A DNA stretch of 64,000 nucleotides from Prorocentrum cordatum (taxonomy: Eukaryota > Sar > Dinophyceae > Prorocentrales > Prorocentraceae), in the NCBI GenBank assembly GCA_963575745.1, contig CAUYUJ010005780.1, positions 262,001-326,000 of the forward strand. Reading direction: 5' to 3'. The translations under genes and the position numbers were made by a program. This document shows, in pieces, positions 35,036 through 46,179 of this stretch (position 1 is the stretch's first letter; every line of letters begins with the position of its first letter). Below the pieces are notes generated by a model that did no database searches, was not told the origin of the DNA, and worked only from the letters and a program-made list of their open reading frames with translations.

Positions 35036-35204
35036 CGGTAAGGATGCAAGGGCCCTGGAAGGCCATGCCGACACCTTTCGAGCGGGGCGCGAAAATGGCC
35101 AACGATGGGCCGAAAAGGAAAGATGCACCTCCTCTCGCGCCTCACCCGTAATTACCCTCGAACTGATCCCTGTCACGGAAATCGAGGACTACATGACATA
35201 TATA

Positions 35205-35385
35205 CTTACACTTTCGGACGCCCGCGCGGATTTCTTGGATCGGCGCTGGAGCCCCCTGGCGGCGCCTCCGGCGCCGCCCCTGGCGCGCTCCGCACGCCAG
35301 GGAGGGGGGTCCAACGCCGATCCAAGAAACCCGCGCGGAAGTCCGACAATTCATGCTTATGCCATGAATTGCTCCTCGGCGAAAG
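35205..35385. repeat. GGCGCC foldback element, copy 3
   Basis: Left arm GCGCGGATTTCTTGGATCGG and right arm CCGATCCAAGAAACCCGCGC are near-perfect inverted repeats around GGCGGCGCCTCCGGCGCCGC. The right flank GCTTATGCCATGAATTGCTC matches the family. Confidence 0.95.
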
Positions 35386-35690
35386 GCGATGACAGTCTCA
35401 GGGATGCGCCCGCAGAAGCTGAACGAACCTTACGATCGGCATCGAGATAAGGTGATGCCAATCACAAGGATAGGGGTGTGATTCGCCCTGCGCGAACTCC
35501 CCCAGCCTCCTGCCACTTCCCCGTGGCTTCGGCCCAAGAGCGGGGTGGGCGTCGCGACGTCGAGGGCGTGCTACTGAAGGGCACTCACCGCGACGTCGAC
35601 GTCGAACAGGACTCGACTCGACCAATAACTCATCGAGGGCCCGATCATCCCACCCGACGCCGACCCCCAGCCTACAAGGCGAAAAAACTG
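35386..35690. other. Unique spacer between paired foldback elements
   Basis: No repeat seen. Open frames exist on both strands without motifs. Confidence 0.3.
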
Positions 35691-35691
35691 C

Positions 35692-35855
35692 AATGAACAT
35701 GAACTTTCGGAGGACCGCGGGGATTTCCTGGATCGGCGCTGGACTCCCCTCCCTGGCGCGCCGAGAACGCCAGGGGCGGTACCGGAGGCGCCGACACGGT
35801 TCCAGCGCAGCACCAAGATATCCGCGTGGACCTCCGACAGTTTGCTCTTTTGTGC
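35692..35855. repeat. GGCGCC foldback element, copy 4
   Basis: Starts AACATGAACTTTCGGAGG, carries GATCGGCGCTGG and CTGGCGCGCC, then CGCCAGGGGCGG and the closing arm ATCCGCGTGGACCTCCGACA. Confidence 0.85.
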
Positions 35856-35994
35856 AACAATCATCCCAAAAAAGATTATCCCACACGGATCTCCGGCCTC
35901 ACAGGATCAACGCGGACCACCGCCTTGGGGGCACCCCCCCTCCCTCGATGGGCTGTCGGTTGCGATGGTCCATGTTTCTTTGCAGACCCACGTC

Positions 35995-36137
35995 GACTCC
36001 TCCACCTCTTCCTTCTCCTCCTCCTCCCCCTCCTCCCCCTCCCCCTCCTCCTCCTCCTCCTCCTCCTTCTCCTTCTCCTCCTCCTCCTCCTCCTCCTCCT
36101 CCTCCTCCTCCTCCTCCTCCTCCTCCTCCTCTCTTTG
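35995..36137 (+). repeat. (TCC)n run
   Basis: Long CTCCTCC run, nearly pure from about 36040 to 36130. Confidence 0.95.
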
Positions 36138-37680
36138 GGGGCTGCTGTGAGGGGCGGAGCTCGGCGAAGCCGACCGCATGCGAAGGCACAGGCGCGACAA
36201 AAACTCGCGCACCATCGCGCTCCCGAGGCAAACTTACTGAGGGAACGATAGGGGGCGCTGGCTCAGGATGAGGGAAACATTGAGCTGGAAACGGTGATAC
36301 ATCGCTGACCGATCGGTGATAGGCCCCCGATAGCGAAACCGCATGTGCCTGGGCGTGGTGAGCCATCGGGCCCCTATCGCAGATCAGTGGGCGACTGGGG
36401 GTCGATGCGTCCCCCCAAAGGGCTTTCCCTCCCCCGAGTTTCTTCTTCGCGACAATGCCTGCTACTGGCCCCTCGCCCCACGTCACGATTCGTGCCCGCG
36501 CCGTGTGGAATTTAGGCCAGTTTTAAGCATTTCCAGACGGCGCCGGCGCGATTCGTCTGGCGCGTGGGGTCAACGCATCCCCACCTGAGCCTATACCCCC
36601 CAACGTTGCCCGTGACTGACGGCCGACTGACAGCCCACCAACAGGCTGTCCAGAGAGGTCCGCCCAGAGCTGCACAGGACACAGATCCCTCCACGCTCTA
36701 GTCCATCCTTGCATAACTAATGCTAAAAAGAAGGGGCACCACCACCACCAGCGCGGGGAGCCAAGGAGGGATCTCGTGCTGGTGCGGTCCCCCTCGACGC
36801 TCGGGACATCCGAAAAAGCGATTCCTGCCGCTGCTGGGAAAAGAGGTGGCTCACCCCCTTCGGGAGAAGGGGGTTTGGGGGGGAGAGGTCCCCTGGCTTC
36901 TTACTCCACATTCGGAGTTTTTTTCAAAGGGGGGGGGGAGGCGCCCCCTGGTTCCTGACCTCCTTTAAAGAACATGTTCAGTCCAGCGACGGAGGATTGA
37001 AGGCGCCCTCAGACATCCCCAATCGTCCCTCTGGAGGTGGCACCCTCGGAGGGGGTGTCGCTATTTTCCTTCCGACCTTCAGCCGGTGGGTGGTCAGCCA
37101 GCCAAGACGATAACAAGGCATGAAAGCGGAGCAGCGCTGGAAGTAAGCGCCCGGGATGCGGCCCCGGGCCACCTGGCAAAGCGGGCGGCTGGCCAGTGCC
37201 ACGCCTACCCGAATACGGGGCCAATTCCCGCGGATCCTACTCATCGCGCGTCCCTGGTCTGGGCGCCGGCACGGGCCCACCTTCGCGCCTCGGGGGCGAA
37301 CGCAACGGGCGGCAGCGAAGCCCCGTGCACGGGCATCACCTCCCACTTCCGCCCGCAACATGTGCGACCTTTCTGAGTGGAGCTGTCAACGCCTGAGCTG
37401 GGATCTTGACGCGCCGACGACGAGGTAAGTGGCCAGCGGGCACAGAAAGATGCCACCCTGCTGAAATCAGGGCGTGTTAGGTTCTCGGGCACGGACCCGC
37501 GATCCCCCCCCCCCAGGCTTAGGTGGTATAGAGAGCTTTCTCTTCCCCCCTGTTCGCCCTTCGCGGAACGGCTTGCCCCGATCCCTTCCCCTACCCCACG
37601 TCACAAGACTCCCACCCTTGCCTGTAGACTGGATGTGGCTGGCAATCTCTCGCGTTCGTGCAACATAGAACCTGAACATG
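36138..37680. other. Unique GC-rich DNA, no confirmed gene
   Basis: Two CGACTGGGGGTCGATGC/GTCAACGCATCCCC-like words (near 36390 and 36565) are shared with 22760. Frames at 36978-37361 (minus) and 37086-37376 (plus) overlap and neither is preferred by composition. Confidence 0.3.
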
Positions 37681-37689
37681 TTCATAGGG

Positions 37690-37826
37690 GGGTAGAGGAG
37701 GAGGAAGAGGAGAAGGAGGAGGAGAAGCAGGAGAAGCATGAGGAGGAGGCCATCTTGAGCGAAAGAGGAGGGGGAAGAAGAAGAGGCGGAGGAGGAGGAC
37801 ATGGATAATAAACAAGATGAGCGACA

Positions 37827-37869
<43 letters not shown>

Positions 37870-37890
37870 CAGCAATAGCAGCAGCATGGG
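37690..37890 (+). repeat. (AGG)n and (CAG)n microsatellites
   Basis: GGAGGA/GAAGGAGG runs at 37695-37800 and a clean CAG run at about 37828-37870. Confidence 0.9.
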
Positions 37891-38555
37891 CAGGATGAAG
37901 AGGATCAAGGAAGAGCTGCCGACTGTCATGTATGAAACAAGATGGACCGGAGCCCGAGGAACAGGAATAGGTGGCTTGATGACTCGGGTGACTTCTTGAG
38001 ACTCCCTTGGAGCCCATTTTGGGATGGTCTTGTGATTGTTAGGTATTTTTAGGGCCTCTGGAATCCCCCTGGGGCTGTTTTGGAGTCTGTTGAGCGCCAA
38101 ATGCGATTGGCATGGTTGGTATCGGTTTTGAGGTTTGCCTGGGCCCGTCTTGGAGCTCTGTTTTGCGATCGTGGGACCACCCTGAGGTCTTGAGAGTCCA
38201 TCGGAAGAAACACAAGCACGTCAAAGCGTTTGAATGTGTGTTGGCCTCTCAGGGCCATCCGTGTGGGAGGCTCCTCGGCCACCTGAGGTGGGCCAGCGGC
38301 CTCTTGGAGGCAAGGTGGAGGCCATCTTGGACCATCGCGTGCCATCACGGTGGCTGTCTTGGAGGCCGCCTCGCCCTGCCAGGGCCAAGGACGGGGGCAT
38401 GACGCGCCGTTGCCCCGCAGAAGCCCTCCCCGTAGTCCCAGCTTCTGCGGATCGCAAAATCTCAAAGGCCCAGCTTTCGTCCCTAAAGTAGCAGGCCTGC
38501 ATGAAACCCAAATCCCAAACACTGTGTTTGGCTGCCTTTTCTCTGAAACCGAAGA

Positions 38556-38627
38556 CCATGCGGTGACGGACCGCGTGGTGACCTCGGAATCCCCAACGAC
38601 CTCGCCGCGTGGTCCGTCACCGCATGG
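38556..38627. repeat. Hairpin-forming inverted repeat
   Basis: CCATGCGGTGACGGACCGCG (38556-38575) pairs with CGTGGTCCGTCACCGCATGG (38608-38627), with one mismatch in the core, across a spacer of about 30 bases. Confidence 0.85.
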
Positions 38628-38869
38628 CTTTGGGATCGCGACGGCCCCAATCGCCCGAGAAATCATCGGAAACGACCCGAGTCAAGATGGCGCAGACTGG
38701 TTCAAGGTAGCTCCAGATGGACTCCAGCATGCATGCAGGAGGCAAGAGGACTGCCCCGAGAGGTCTCCCAATTGTATTGGAGCCATCACGGTCGCCCCCA
38801 ACAAGCTTTGACCAAACAGAAACACACGTTGTTCACAGATGGTTGCTGTCTCGACTTTGAGCTTCAGAT

Positions 38870-38990
38870 GGGCGTATGAGACCTCAAAATGACCTTTCGC
38901 CAATGAGAGCCCAAAACAAACCCACAAGGGGCCCAAGACTGCCCGGAAGGCCCGCAAGAGCGTCCCAAGAGAAATCCCACCAGCTCTCAG
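38870..38990 (+). repeat. CCAAGA-type array, short
   Basis: GGGGCCCAAGACTGCCCGGA and GCGTCCCAAGAG-like units next to the GACCGGC-type repeat. Confidence 0.5.
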
Positions 38991-39059
38991 GACGTAGGTG
39001 GTTAAACGGACTCTCGGCTTCTTTCTTCCAACAACTCTTTCTCACCCTTCTCGCGGGAG

Positions 39060-39160
39060 GTGTCTATCACTGCTTCCTATGTATATACACCCCCTCCCCC
39101 CAGGCGACCGGCAGCCAACCAGGAAGCATGCTCATCCCACCATACCATCCCTTTTTACAA
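39060..39160 (+). repeat. Short dispersed repeat (GACCGGC type), copy 2
   Basis: TATACACCCCCTCCCCCCAG and GCGACCGGCAGCCAACCAGG, as at 16955-17055 and 61310-61380. Confidence 0.65.
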
Positions 39161-39239
39161 AAAGTATCCCAGTGTGACCCTACCTAGGAGTTGGAGCCTC
39201 TAGGAAAGAAACATTGATAGGAGCGGTAAACGCCGTCCT

Positions 39240-40080
39240 CCTCCTTCTCCTCATCGTCGCAGTTGTACGAGTAGCGGTAGTAGTAGTAGCAGTAATAGTA
39301 GTAGCGCCAGAACCGCCGACGCCACGCCGTAAGTGAAGCAGCAGCAGAAGCAGGCAGCAAGTCGCCGAGACAGCAGCAAAAGCAAGCAGGCACGGAGATG
39401 AGGGCGGGGCACTGGGGAGTTCTTTACATCTACATCTATATCTACACCTACACCTACATCGACACCAGCATCTACATCTAGACCTACATCTACATCTACA
39501 CCTACAGCTACATCAACATCTACACCTGCATCTACATCTACATATACATCATCAGAGAGACTCACATCTACATCTACATCTACACCTACATCTACACCAA
39601 CATCTACATCTACATCTACACACAGATCCACATCTACACCTACACCTATACCTACATCTACATCTACATCTACACTTTCGCATTGGTTTTGCTTTTGCTT
39701 TGCAGTGCCTTTGCTTTTGCTCTTGCGTTTGCTTTTGCCTTTGCCTTTGCTGTTGCTGTTTATGTTGCTTGTGCTTTGCTGTTGTGTTTGTTTTTGCTTG
39801 GTTTTGGTGTTGCTTTGCTTGCGCACAGACACACACAATGAGTACATACATCTATAGCAGCAGCAATAGTGGATGCTGTGCTTCGCTATGCTATGCTATG
39901 CTCTGATCTGCTATGCTATGCTATGCTATGCTATGCTATGCTGCGCAATGCTATGCTGGGCTAGGCTAGGCTATGCTATGCTGCGGTATGCCATGCTGCG
40001 CTATGCTATGCTATGCTATGCTATTTCTTTACCTTCGCTTTTGCCTTTACTTCCGCCTTTGTTTTTGCTTTTGCTTGGCA
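39240..40080 (+). repeat. Cluster of simple repeats
   Basis: In order: TAG/GTA patch, (ATCTAC)n hexanucleotide (39425-39675), (TTTGCY)n (39685-39815), (GCTAT)n (39885-40025). No coding is claimed. Confidence 0.95.
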
Positions 40081-40324
40081 CCCAGGGAGCGCAACTGGGG
40101 GAACCGCGCGTTTGCTTTTACCTTTGCGGTTGCTCTTGCTTGGCTCACAAGGGACCGGGGGAACCGCCCGGGGCGATTTACACTGCCCGGCCCCTTTAAG
40201 CCAAGCGAGTAAGAACCCTTGAAGGCAGAGCCTAGGTAGGGAACAATACAAAACGCACTCTGCCTCAAAAGTTGGAGTATGCGCAACCATCTCAACGCGG
40301 GCTCCCCCCGCCATCCCTGTTAAA

Positions 40325-40905
40325 AACAATGCAAAATAAACTTTGGGTCAAAGTCTGGAGTCATGGTCGTGAGGCCCGCGAGCACTTGGTATTGTTTTTG
40401 ACAGGGACGGCGGGGGTGGTGGCGTATATGGCATGCTGTGCGCAGGTCCACCAGACAAAGTGCTAGGCATTGGTTTTCGACAAAGACGGTGGGGGCCGAC
40501 ATGTGCTGTCACGTGCGCAGGCGCACAAGACACACTCTGCACCTGTCCCGAACATGGCGCACCTGGCGGCTGGAGGCTGGAGTATGCGGCACATCTGGCG
40601 CACGCGGGGGCGGGTGGCACATCTGTGGCGCGCGTGGCACGCGTGGCGCACCTGGCACGCCTGGCGCACCTAGCCCCAGCGTCGCGCACATGGGCTGGGT
40701 TTTGGTTTCCTGTAGCTGCCCATCGAAAGACGACCGCGGAACAAGCAGAGGCTCGTGTGTTGCCTATGTTGGGCAGGCGGGTGGGAGTGAGCTAGACGGC
40801 TTGCTATCTGGAGGGTGTCTTGACCCCTCCCCCTATCTCCTACCCTGTGTTTGGACGGGGCGCCCTGCGAGATGTCAGAGGGTGCTTTTCGGTACGAAAG
40901 GGCTA
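40325..40905 (+). mobile_element. Dispersed element, copy 1
   Basis: Aligns collinearly with 61428-62110 over about 550-600 bp. Shared blocks include AAAGTCTGGAGTCATG, CCGCGAGCACTT, GACAGGGACGGCGGG, GTGGGGGCCGACATGT, CACGTGCGCAGGCGCAC and CGCACATGGGCT. It contains an internal GCGCACCTGGC minisatellite. No transposon protein is recognised, so the class is unknown. Confidence 0.75.
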
Positions 40906-41175
40906 AGAGGGCCTCGGAAAGACTATGATGGCCTCCAAGATGGCCCAAGACGGCTCCATGATGGGCTTTTCGAGTCCTCCAAGGACCTCCCCAAGAAGCC
41001 AACATGGCCCCCAAACCTAAAGAAAATGAATGTTGTTTGCGTTCTCGCCTTTTCGCTCCCAATGGGCCTGGGGAGCTTCAAAAGGGCTTCAAGATGGCCC
41101 GACAGAATCCCCAGAGGGAACCAAGAGGGCCCCAACTAGGCCCAAACGTGCTCAAAAAGCGGCCCAAAAGGGCTG
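40905..41175 (+). repeat. CCAAGA-type array with T-rich core
   Basis: CCAAGATGGCC units flank GCGTTCTCGCCTTTTCGCTC (41039-41058). It directly follows the dispersed element, as it does at 62.1 kb. Confidence 0.85.
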
Positions 41176-41364
41176 CACGGCGCCATGTTTGAGCCTTCGA
41201 GGGGGGGAACTGAATTCGTTACTCCGCCCCCCCCTCTGTGTCAGCCATGGGGGCCAAAATGACCCCAAGATGCCTCCGAGACTCTCATTTTACAGGGACC
41301 CTGCAAAGACCCTACGAAGACGGGGTCCCTCTTGTGCTGGTGAGGGAGCCTCACCATGCCCTTT

Positions 41365-41740
41365 TCTTCCTGTTCGTCCCCCTGCTCCTCCTCCTCCTTC
41401 TCCTCCTCCTCCTCCCCCCCCCGCCTGCTCATCAGGCTTCTCCAGCTCCATCATAACCTCCCCCTCCTCTCCTCATATTCCTCCGTTTCCTCTGTTTCTC
41501 TACTATACTCCCAAGATGAATGCGTTAGGGGGCCCCGCGGGCTGCCCGCAACCGAAGATCCGATTGCATGCCCTGCTGGCACGGTCAGCATGGACGGCAT
41601 GCCAACGCAGTCCCACCTATCCGCCACGGCGTGGAAACAATTGTTCCATGACTCAACTATGTGTTCGATCTATCGTGCGTGCTCATATACGGTTTTTAAT
41701 ATGCCAACATGCCTGGATGTCAGTCTTGCGTTTCTCATCA

Positions 41741-41775
<35 letters not shown>

Positions 41776-41815
41776 CTCCTCCTCGTCATCCTCCCATATG
41801 TGTTCCACCTCCTCC
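41365..41815 (+). repeat. (TCC)n and (CTCGTC)n runs in unique DNA
   Basis: CTCCTCC run near 41378-41418 and CCTCGTCCTCGTCC near 41740-41795. Confidence 0.85.
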
Positions 41816-41924
41816 TGCTGCGAAAGATAGCCCCCCCGCCCCGAGAAAATCGCAAGATAACACCACGAACGCCGCCAGGGGACCCCCACTAAAACAGCGC
41901 AGCCAGGGAACATTTCTTATGCGA

Positions 41925-43031
41925 TCAACAAATGTTCCCACCGTTTCCGCGCCTCTGATACGCTTCCACGGCGGTCCGTTCCACTGCCTGCTTCAACACT
42001 GCCCTGATTCGAGCACCTCGCCTGGCGATAAATTCTGGATGGGTTGGTGGGGATATTTTTTGGCCGGCGGCCGCGCGACAACGGTCTGGCGGCAACAGGC
42101 GATGTCCGGGACGGCGGTGCAAAGCTAATTGCACACGATGCGTGCGGTGCACGCGCGCTGAGCAAAATGCTTCAAATTCACAAGCAGACGCACCTAGGCG
42201 CCGCCCAAACCAAAGTGAACAAGCGGCCACGAGTGCGTATGCAACGGAGTGAATCGCCCTTGCGGCGCCAGGCTCCGAGCAGCTTCCCAAGCTGACAACG
42301 AGGCACGAGCCCGGGGGACAGGCTGCGGGCGGTAGAAAACAAGGGCCGTCGGCGATGAAGGCTGAACCACTCAGCGCGCAGCCAACAAACTCCACCGCAG
42401 AGTTGAGGGGGGCGGCGGCAACCGACGGACGAGTCGGCACCAGCGAAGAAGGCCCGGGAGGGGCGCCAGGGAAATCGAGGGCCGAGGCAACACTCAGGCA
42501 CGGCAGCCCGTCACAATAACTCTCACTTCGATGGACACCATCGACCTTCCGAGTACCACAGAATCGACCTGCTGCGACGAGGCCCAACAATGCCAGCTGC
42601 GAGTGTATGGGGCGATCCTTGGATGGGGGATCCTCCAAGCCGCCAGCCCGCCTGGCCAACCGCTCAGGCTGCTGCAGCCGCCGCGGGCGAGCCCCGGGGG
42701 CACAGTGGAGACGTCCACCAGGCCACGCAAGTGGCGCCGCCCCACACCGTGGCCGGCCTGCGGCCCTCAAGGTGCGCCTTGACGTGGAGAGGGGGGTGCA
42801 ACTAACCGCCGCAAGAGACACGTAACTTGAAAGCAGCTGCGCGCCGAGAGCGTCTACACGTGTGGGGGGTGCAGCTAACCGCCGCAGAAGACACATAGAA
42901 AAATGGGGGGTGGCAGGACTGCGCCGATGCAGCCCGAGCTGGAATGTGCCAGCGTCGGACGCGCCACGTGGAAGGCCATGCGTAGCAGCCTTACGCAACA
43001 AAGCTGGGCTGGCGGGGCTACTTTTTCCCAA
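41925..43031 (-). other. Long open minus-strand frame, unconfirmed
   Basis: 368 codons without a stop in non-repetitive DNA, longer than expected by chance at this base composition. However, third-position GC is about 59% and a competing frame at its 3' end is equally good. No domain is seen, and two GGGGGGTGCAGCTAACCGCC-like words lie inside. It may hold an exon or a decayed mobile-element gene. Confidence 0.25.
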
Positions 43032-43139
43032 CCATCCTGTGGTGTTGGGTCCTCGTTTTGAAGAGGCGGTGGCCCGCGTCTCCTCTCCTCTCCTCTCCTC
43101 TCCTCATCCTCCTCTCCTCCTCCCCGTTCCTCCCTGCGT

Positions 43140-43968
43140 TTCACCCACCCAGTACAGCGCTTCGTGGCCCCATAGGGAGCTCCACCGAAGGCCCCAGTGG
43201 CCGCGTTCGCATGGCGGCCCCGCCCCATTGCGGCATTCACCCTCACGAAAATCGTGGCCCCATAGGGAGCTCCACCGAAGGCCCCAGTGGCAGGGTTCGC
43301 GTGGCGGCCCCGCCCCATTCCAGCATACACCGCATGAGGATCGTGGCCCCGTAAGGGAGCTCCACCGAAGGCCCCAGTGGCCGCGTTCGCATGGCGGCCC
43401 TGGGCCATTCCGGCATACCCCTCACGAGGATCGTGGCCCCATAGGGAGCCCCACCGAAGGCTCCAGTGGCTGCGTTCGCATGGCGGCCCCGCCGCATTTT
43501 GGCGCACCCTTCGCGAGGATCGTGGCCCCATTGGGAGCTCCACCGAAGGCCCCAGTGGCCGCGTTCGCATGGCGGCCCCGCCCCATGTCGGCATACCCCT
43601 CACGAGGATCGTGGCCCCATAGGGAGCTCCACCGAAGGCCCCAGTGGCCGCGTTCGCGTGGCGGCCCTGGGCCATTCCGGCATACCCCTCACGAGGATCG
43701 TGGCCCCATAGGGAGCCCCACCGAAGGCTCCGGCACACCCCTCACAAGGATCGTGGCCCCATGAGGAGCTCCATCGAAGGCCCCACTGGCAGGGTTCTCA
43801 TGGCGGCCCCGGGCCATTTCGGCACACCTCTCACGAGGATCGTGGCCCCATAGGGAGCTCCACCGACGGCCCCCAGTGGCAGGGTTCGCATGGCGGCCTC
43901 GGGCCATTTCGGCACACCCCTCATGAGGATCGTGGCCCCATAGGAGCTCCACCGAAGGCGCCAATGGC
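43140..43968 (+). repeat. Minisatellite, 10 units of about 90 bp
   Basis: GGATCGTGGCCCCATAGGGA, GCTCCACCGAAGGCCCCAG, GTGGCCGCGTTCGCATGGC and GGCCATTCCGGCATACC recur every 90 bases, with one 53 bp short unit near 43703-43756. The array abuts the exon at 43969-44088, and the last unit merges with exon sequence. Confidence 0.97.
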
Positions 43969-44088
43969 AGTCTCCCTCATGGTTCGCAGAACCCTTTCCT
44001 GCTTTTGCTCTTCGGTCAGGGGGGCGCCGTCCTCGTGGTCGTCGGCGCCCGCGAAGACGGCCACAAACGTGCCCCTGAGCATGTCGGG
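43969..44088 (-). CDS. Unrecognised protein, exon bordering a minisatellite
   Basis: Minus-strand, 40 codons. It follows a TTCCCGCCGGAG acceptor and ends at an ACT/GCC donor (GC type), or a few bases earlier at AGG/GAG. The peptide is PDMLRGTFVAVFAGADDHED then GAPLTEEQKQERVLRTMRET: a hydrophobic strand, an acidic loop and a charged helix. About 82% of third positions are G or C, strongly coding. No family is recognised. It may belong with the exon at 47049-47411 on the same strand, but linking exons are only guessed at (DGWIRK motifs at 45.85 and 44.26 kb). Confidence 0.55.
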
Positions 44089-44257
44089 CTCCGGCGGGAA
44101 GCCGTGGCCACATAGGGGGCGCGGGCGAAGATAGCATTCACAATTGCTGTATCCACAATTGCGTATGGCTGGGTCCCTCACCAGGCTAATTTTGATCTGC
44201 GGCCCAAAGGACGATTCCAGAGGGCGGGCCAATCAGGTCGTCTGGGGCACAAAGCCA

Positions 44258-44280
44258 AATACTTTGCGAATCCAGCCGTC
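44258..44280 (-). other. Repeated exon-end motif DGWIRK/GTATT, copy A
   Basis: The minus strand reads a frame LLETHTPDGWIRK ending at AAA/GTATTT. The same 23 bases recur at 45848-45870. Both may be the 3' ends of duplicated small exons. Confidence 0.35.
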
Positions 44281-44494
44281 CGGCGTGTGAGTTTCAAGGA
44301 GTCTCAGCTACAGCCTCGAGGCTGAGCTTCAGCCTCTGGGGGGGTCGCCGGGGTGGCTCTGCCGGGGAAGGGGGGGTGGGGTGGGGGGGGGGGGGTGCGA
44401 GTTTCCGGCGAACCCCGGGGCCGCTCCGGGGGAGTGGAAGATAGGGGGGGGGGGGGCGCCATGCTCCGCTTTTTCCGGCGCTTTGGAGGAGGGG

Positions 44495-45055
44495 GGGGGC
44501 CCAAGAGACCCCCAAGGGGTTCCAAGAGGGCCCCGAGTCGCCGAAAAATCGCTCCAAGACGCCCGAGATGGCCTCCAGACGGCCCAAGGTGTCTCCAAGA
44601 CGCCCCAAGAAGCTTCCAAGAGGCCTCCCAAGAGGGCCCCAAGAGGCCAGAATCGTTGATTTTCATTGGTTTTCTCAGGGTTTTTAGCGTTCTTGCCTTT
44701 TCGGGCGTCCGACGCTCGAAGACGGCCCAAGAGGCCCCCAAGTCCGTCCCAAGACGGCCCACGATGCTTCCAACACGGCCCAAGAGAGCCCCAAGACGGC
44801 CCAAGAGGGCCCCAAGACGGCCCAAGAGGGCCTCTGGACAGCCCAAGAAGGCCCCAAGAGAGCCCCAAGAGGGGCCCAAGAGGGGGACCACGAACCGAAA
44901 GAACCGAGCTTTCCGCCCCAAGAGGCCCCCAGGAGGCCCCAAGAGACCCCCAAGGGGCCCCAAGAAGCCCACAAGAGGCCCAAAAGAGGTTCCAAGAGGC
45001 CCCAAAACAGCTCCCCAGAGGCCTCCAGACTGCCTCCGGCAGGCCCCCGGTTTCT
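44495..45055 (+). repeat. CCAAGA-type array with T-rich core (longest)
   Basis: Very regular GGCCCAAGAGGCCCCCAAGA-type units on both sides of GTTTTTAGCGTTCTTGCC and TTTTCGGGCGTCCGACGC (44683-44716). The 384-codon plus-strand frame is K/R/P repeat translation. A run of G bases lies just upstream (44375-44450). Confidence 0.95.
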
Positions 45056-45119
45056 TCCGCGGCACCGCCCAGGGCGCCACCGGCAGGATGTCCTCCGTCT
45101 CATCGTTTTCCTTCAAGTT

Positions 45120-45594
45120 ATCGCCTCTTCCTCATTCTCCTCCTCCTCCTCTGCGACCTCACTCCTATCCCTCAACGATCGCGTCACCGAGTGCCTCTTC
45201 TTTGAAACATCCTCGCTCTTCAAACGCACATCCATACACACATGCATACATACCTACATTTAAACACATTTGCATACATAGAAAAACAATCTTCCAGACA
45301 TACATACTTACATTCACACACATACACACATATTATCATACACACATACAAACATACATACAAACTAAAAACATACATACGCGCACAAGCATACATACAT
45401 ACATACGTACCTACACACAGGCACACATGATCAATGCATGCATACATGCATGCACGCGTACATACACACACATATATCGTGAAACTCACCGCGTGCTCGA
45501 AACTTGAGAGAGACCGCGGGAAGTCGAGAGAAGCCGCGGAACGAGGCCTCTACTACTACTACCACTACTACCACAACCACTACTACTACTACTA

Positions 45595-45629
<35 letters not shown>

Positions 45630-45680
45630 GCTACTACTACTACTACTACTACTACTATACTACTACTAGTACTACAGGAG
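45120..45680 (+). repeat. Cluster of simple repeats
   Basis: CTCCTC patch (45135-45155), (CATACATA)n with variants (45230-45480) and (TAC)n (45550-45668). Confidence 0.95.
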
Positions 45681-45847
45681 CGTTTCCCAACTAGTATGTG
45701 TGTGTGGGTGATGCTGTGTGCGCATGTCTGCGGCGCAGGTTAAGTGGTGTGACTGTGTGTGTGCGTTTGAGTGTGCGCCCATAATTTCTGCGTCTGGAGA
45801 ATAACCCCGAGCGACCCGGATCGGCGGCACTGGCCGAAGGCCACTAC

Positions 45848-45870
45848 AATACTTTGCGAATCCAGCCGTC
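45848..45870 (-). other. Repeated exon-end motif DGWIRK/GTATT, copy B
   Basis: The minus strand reads WSAVDSDGWIRK, ending at AAA/GTATTG, after a CTGTCGACAG acceptor-like site. It is identical over 23 bases to 44258-44280. Confidence 0.35.
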
Positions 45871-46179
45871 ACTGTCGACAGCCGACCACACCTTCAAGCA
45901 GCGAGCATGGGGCGATAAGCAAGACCATTGCCAGCGGGCCAAAAGCCAACGCCGGAGTGCACGTGCGAGGAACAAAATGAACCTCATTAAGCCGAACAAT
46001 GACGGCGGCAGACACGAAGGCCAGCGGGAGGTCGCACAGTGGGGCCAGCTCCCGAGGCGCAGGCCTGCGAAAGACCAGTGGGGAACACGGAGAGAAGAAG
46101 CAGAGGCGAGGACAGGCGCGGAAAAGAGGGCAGAGGGAGACAGGAAGGGCACAGGAAGCCTCATTCACAGAGCACCTCA

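Noticed and set aside
44353-45507. 384-codon plus-strand frame rich in K, R, P and G
   Set aside because: It translates the CCAAGAGGCCCC array and then a CATA microsatellite.
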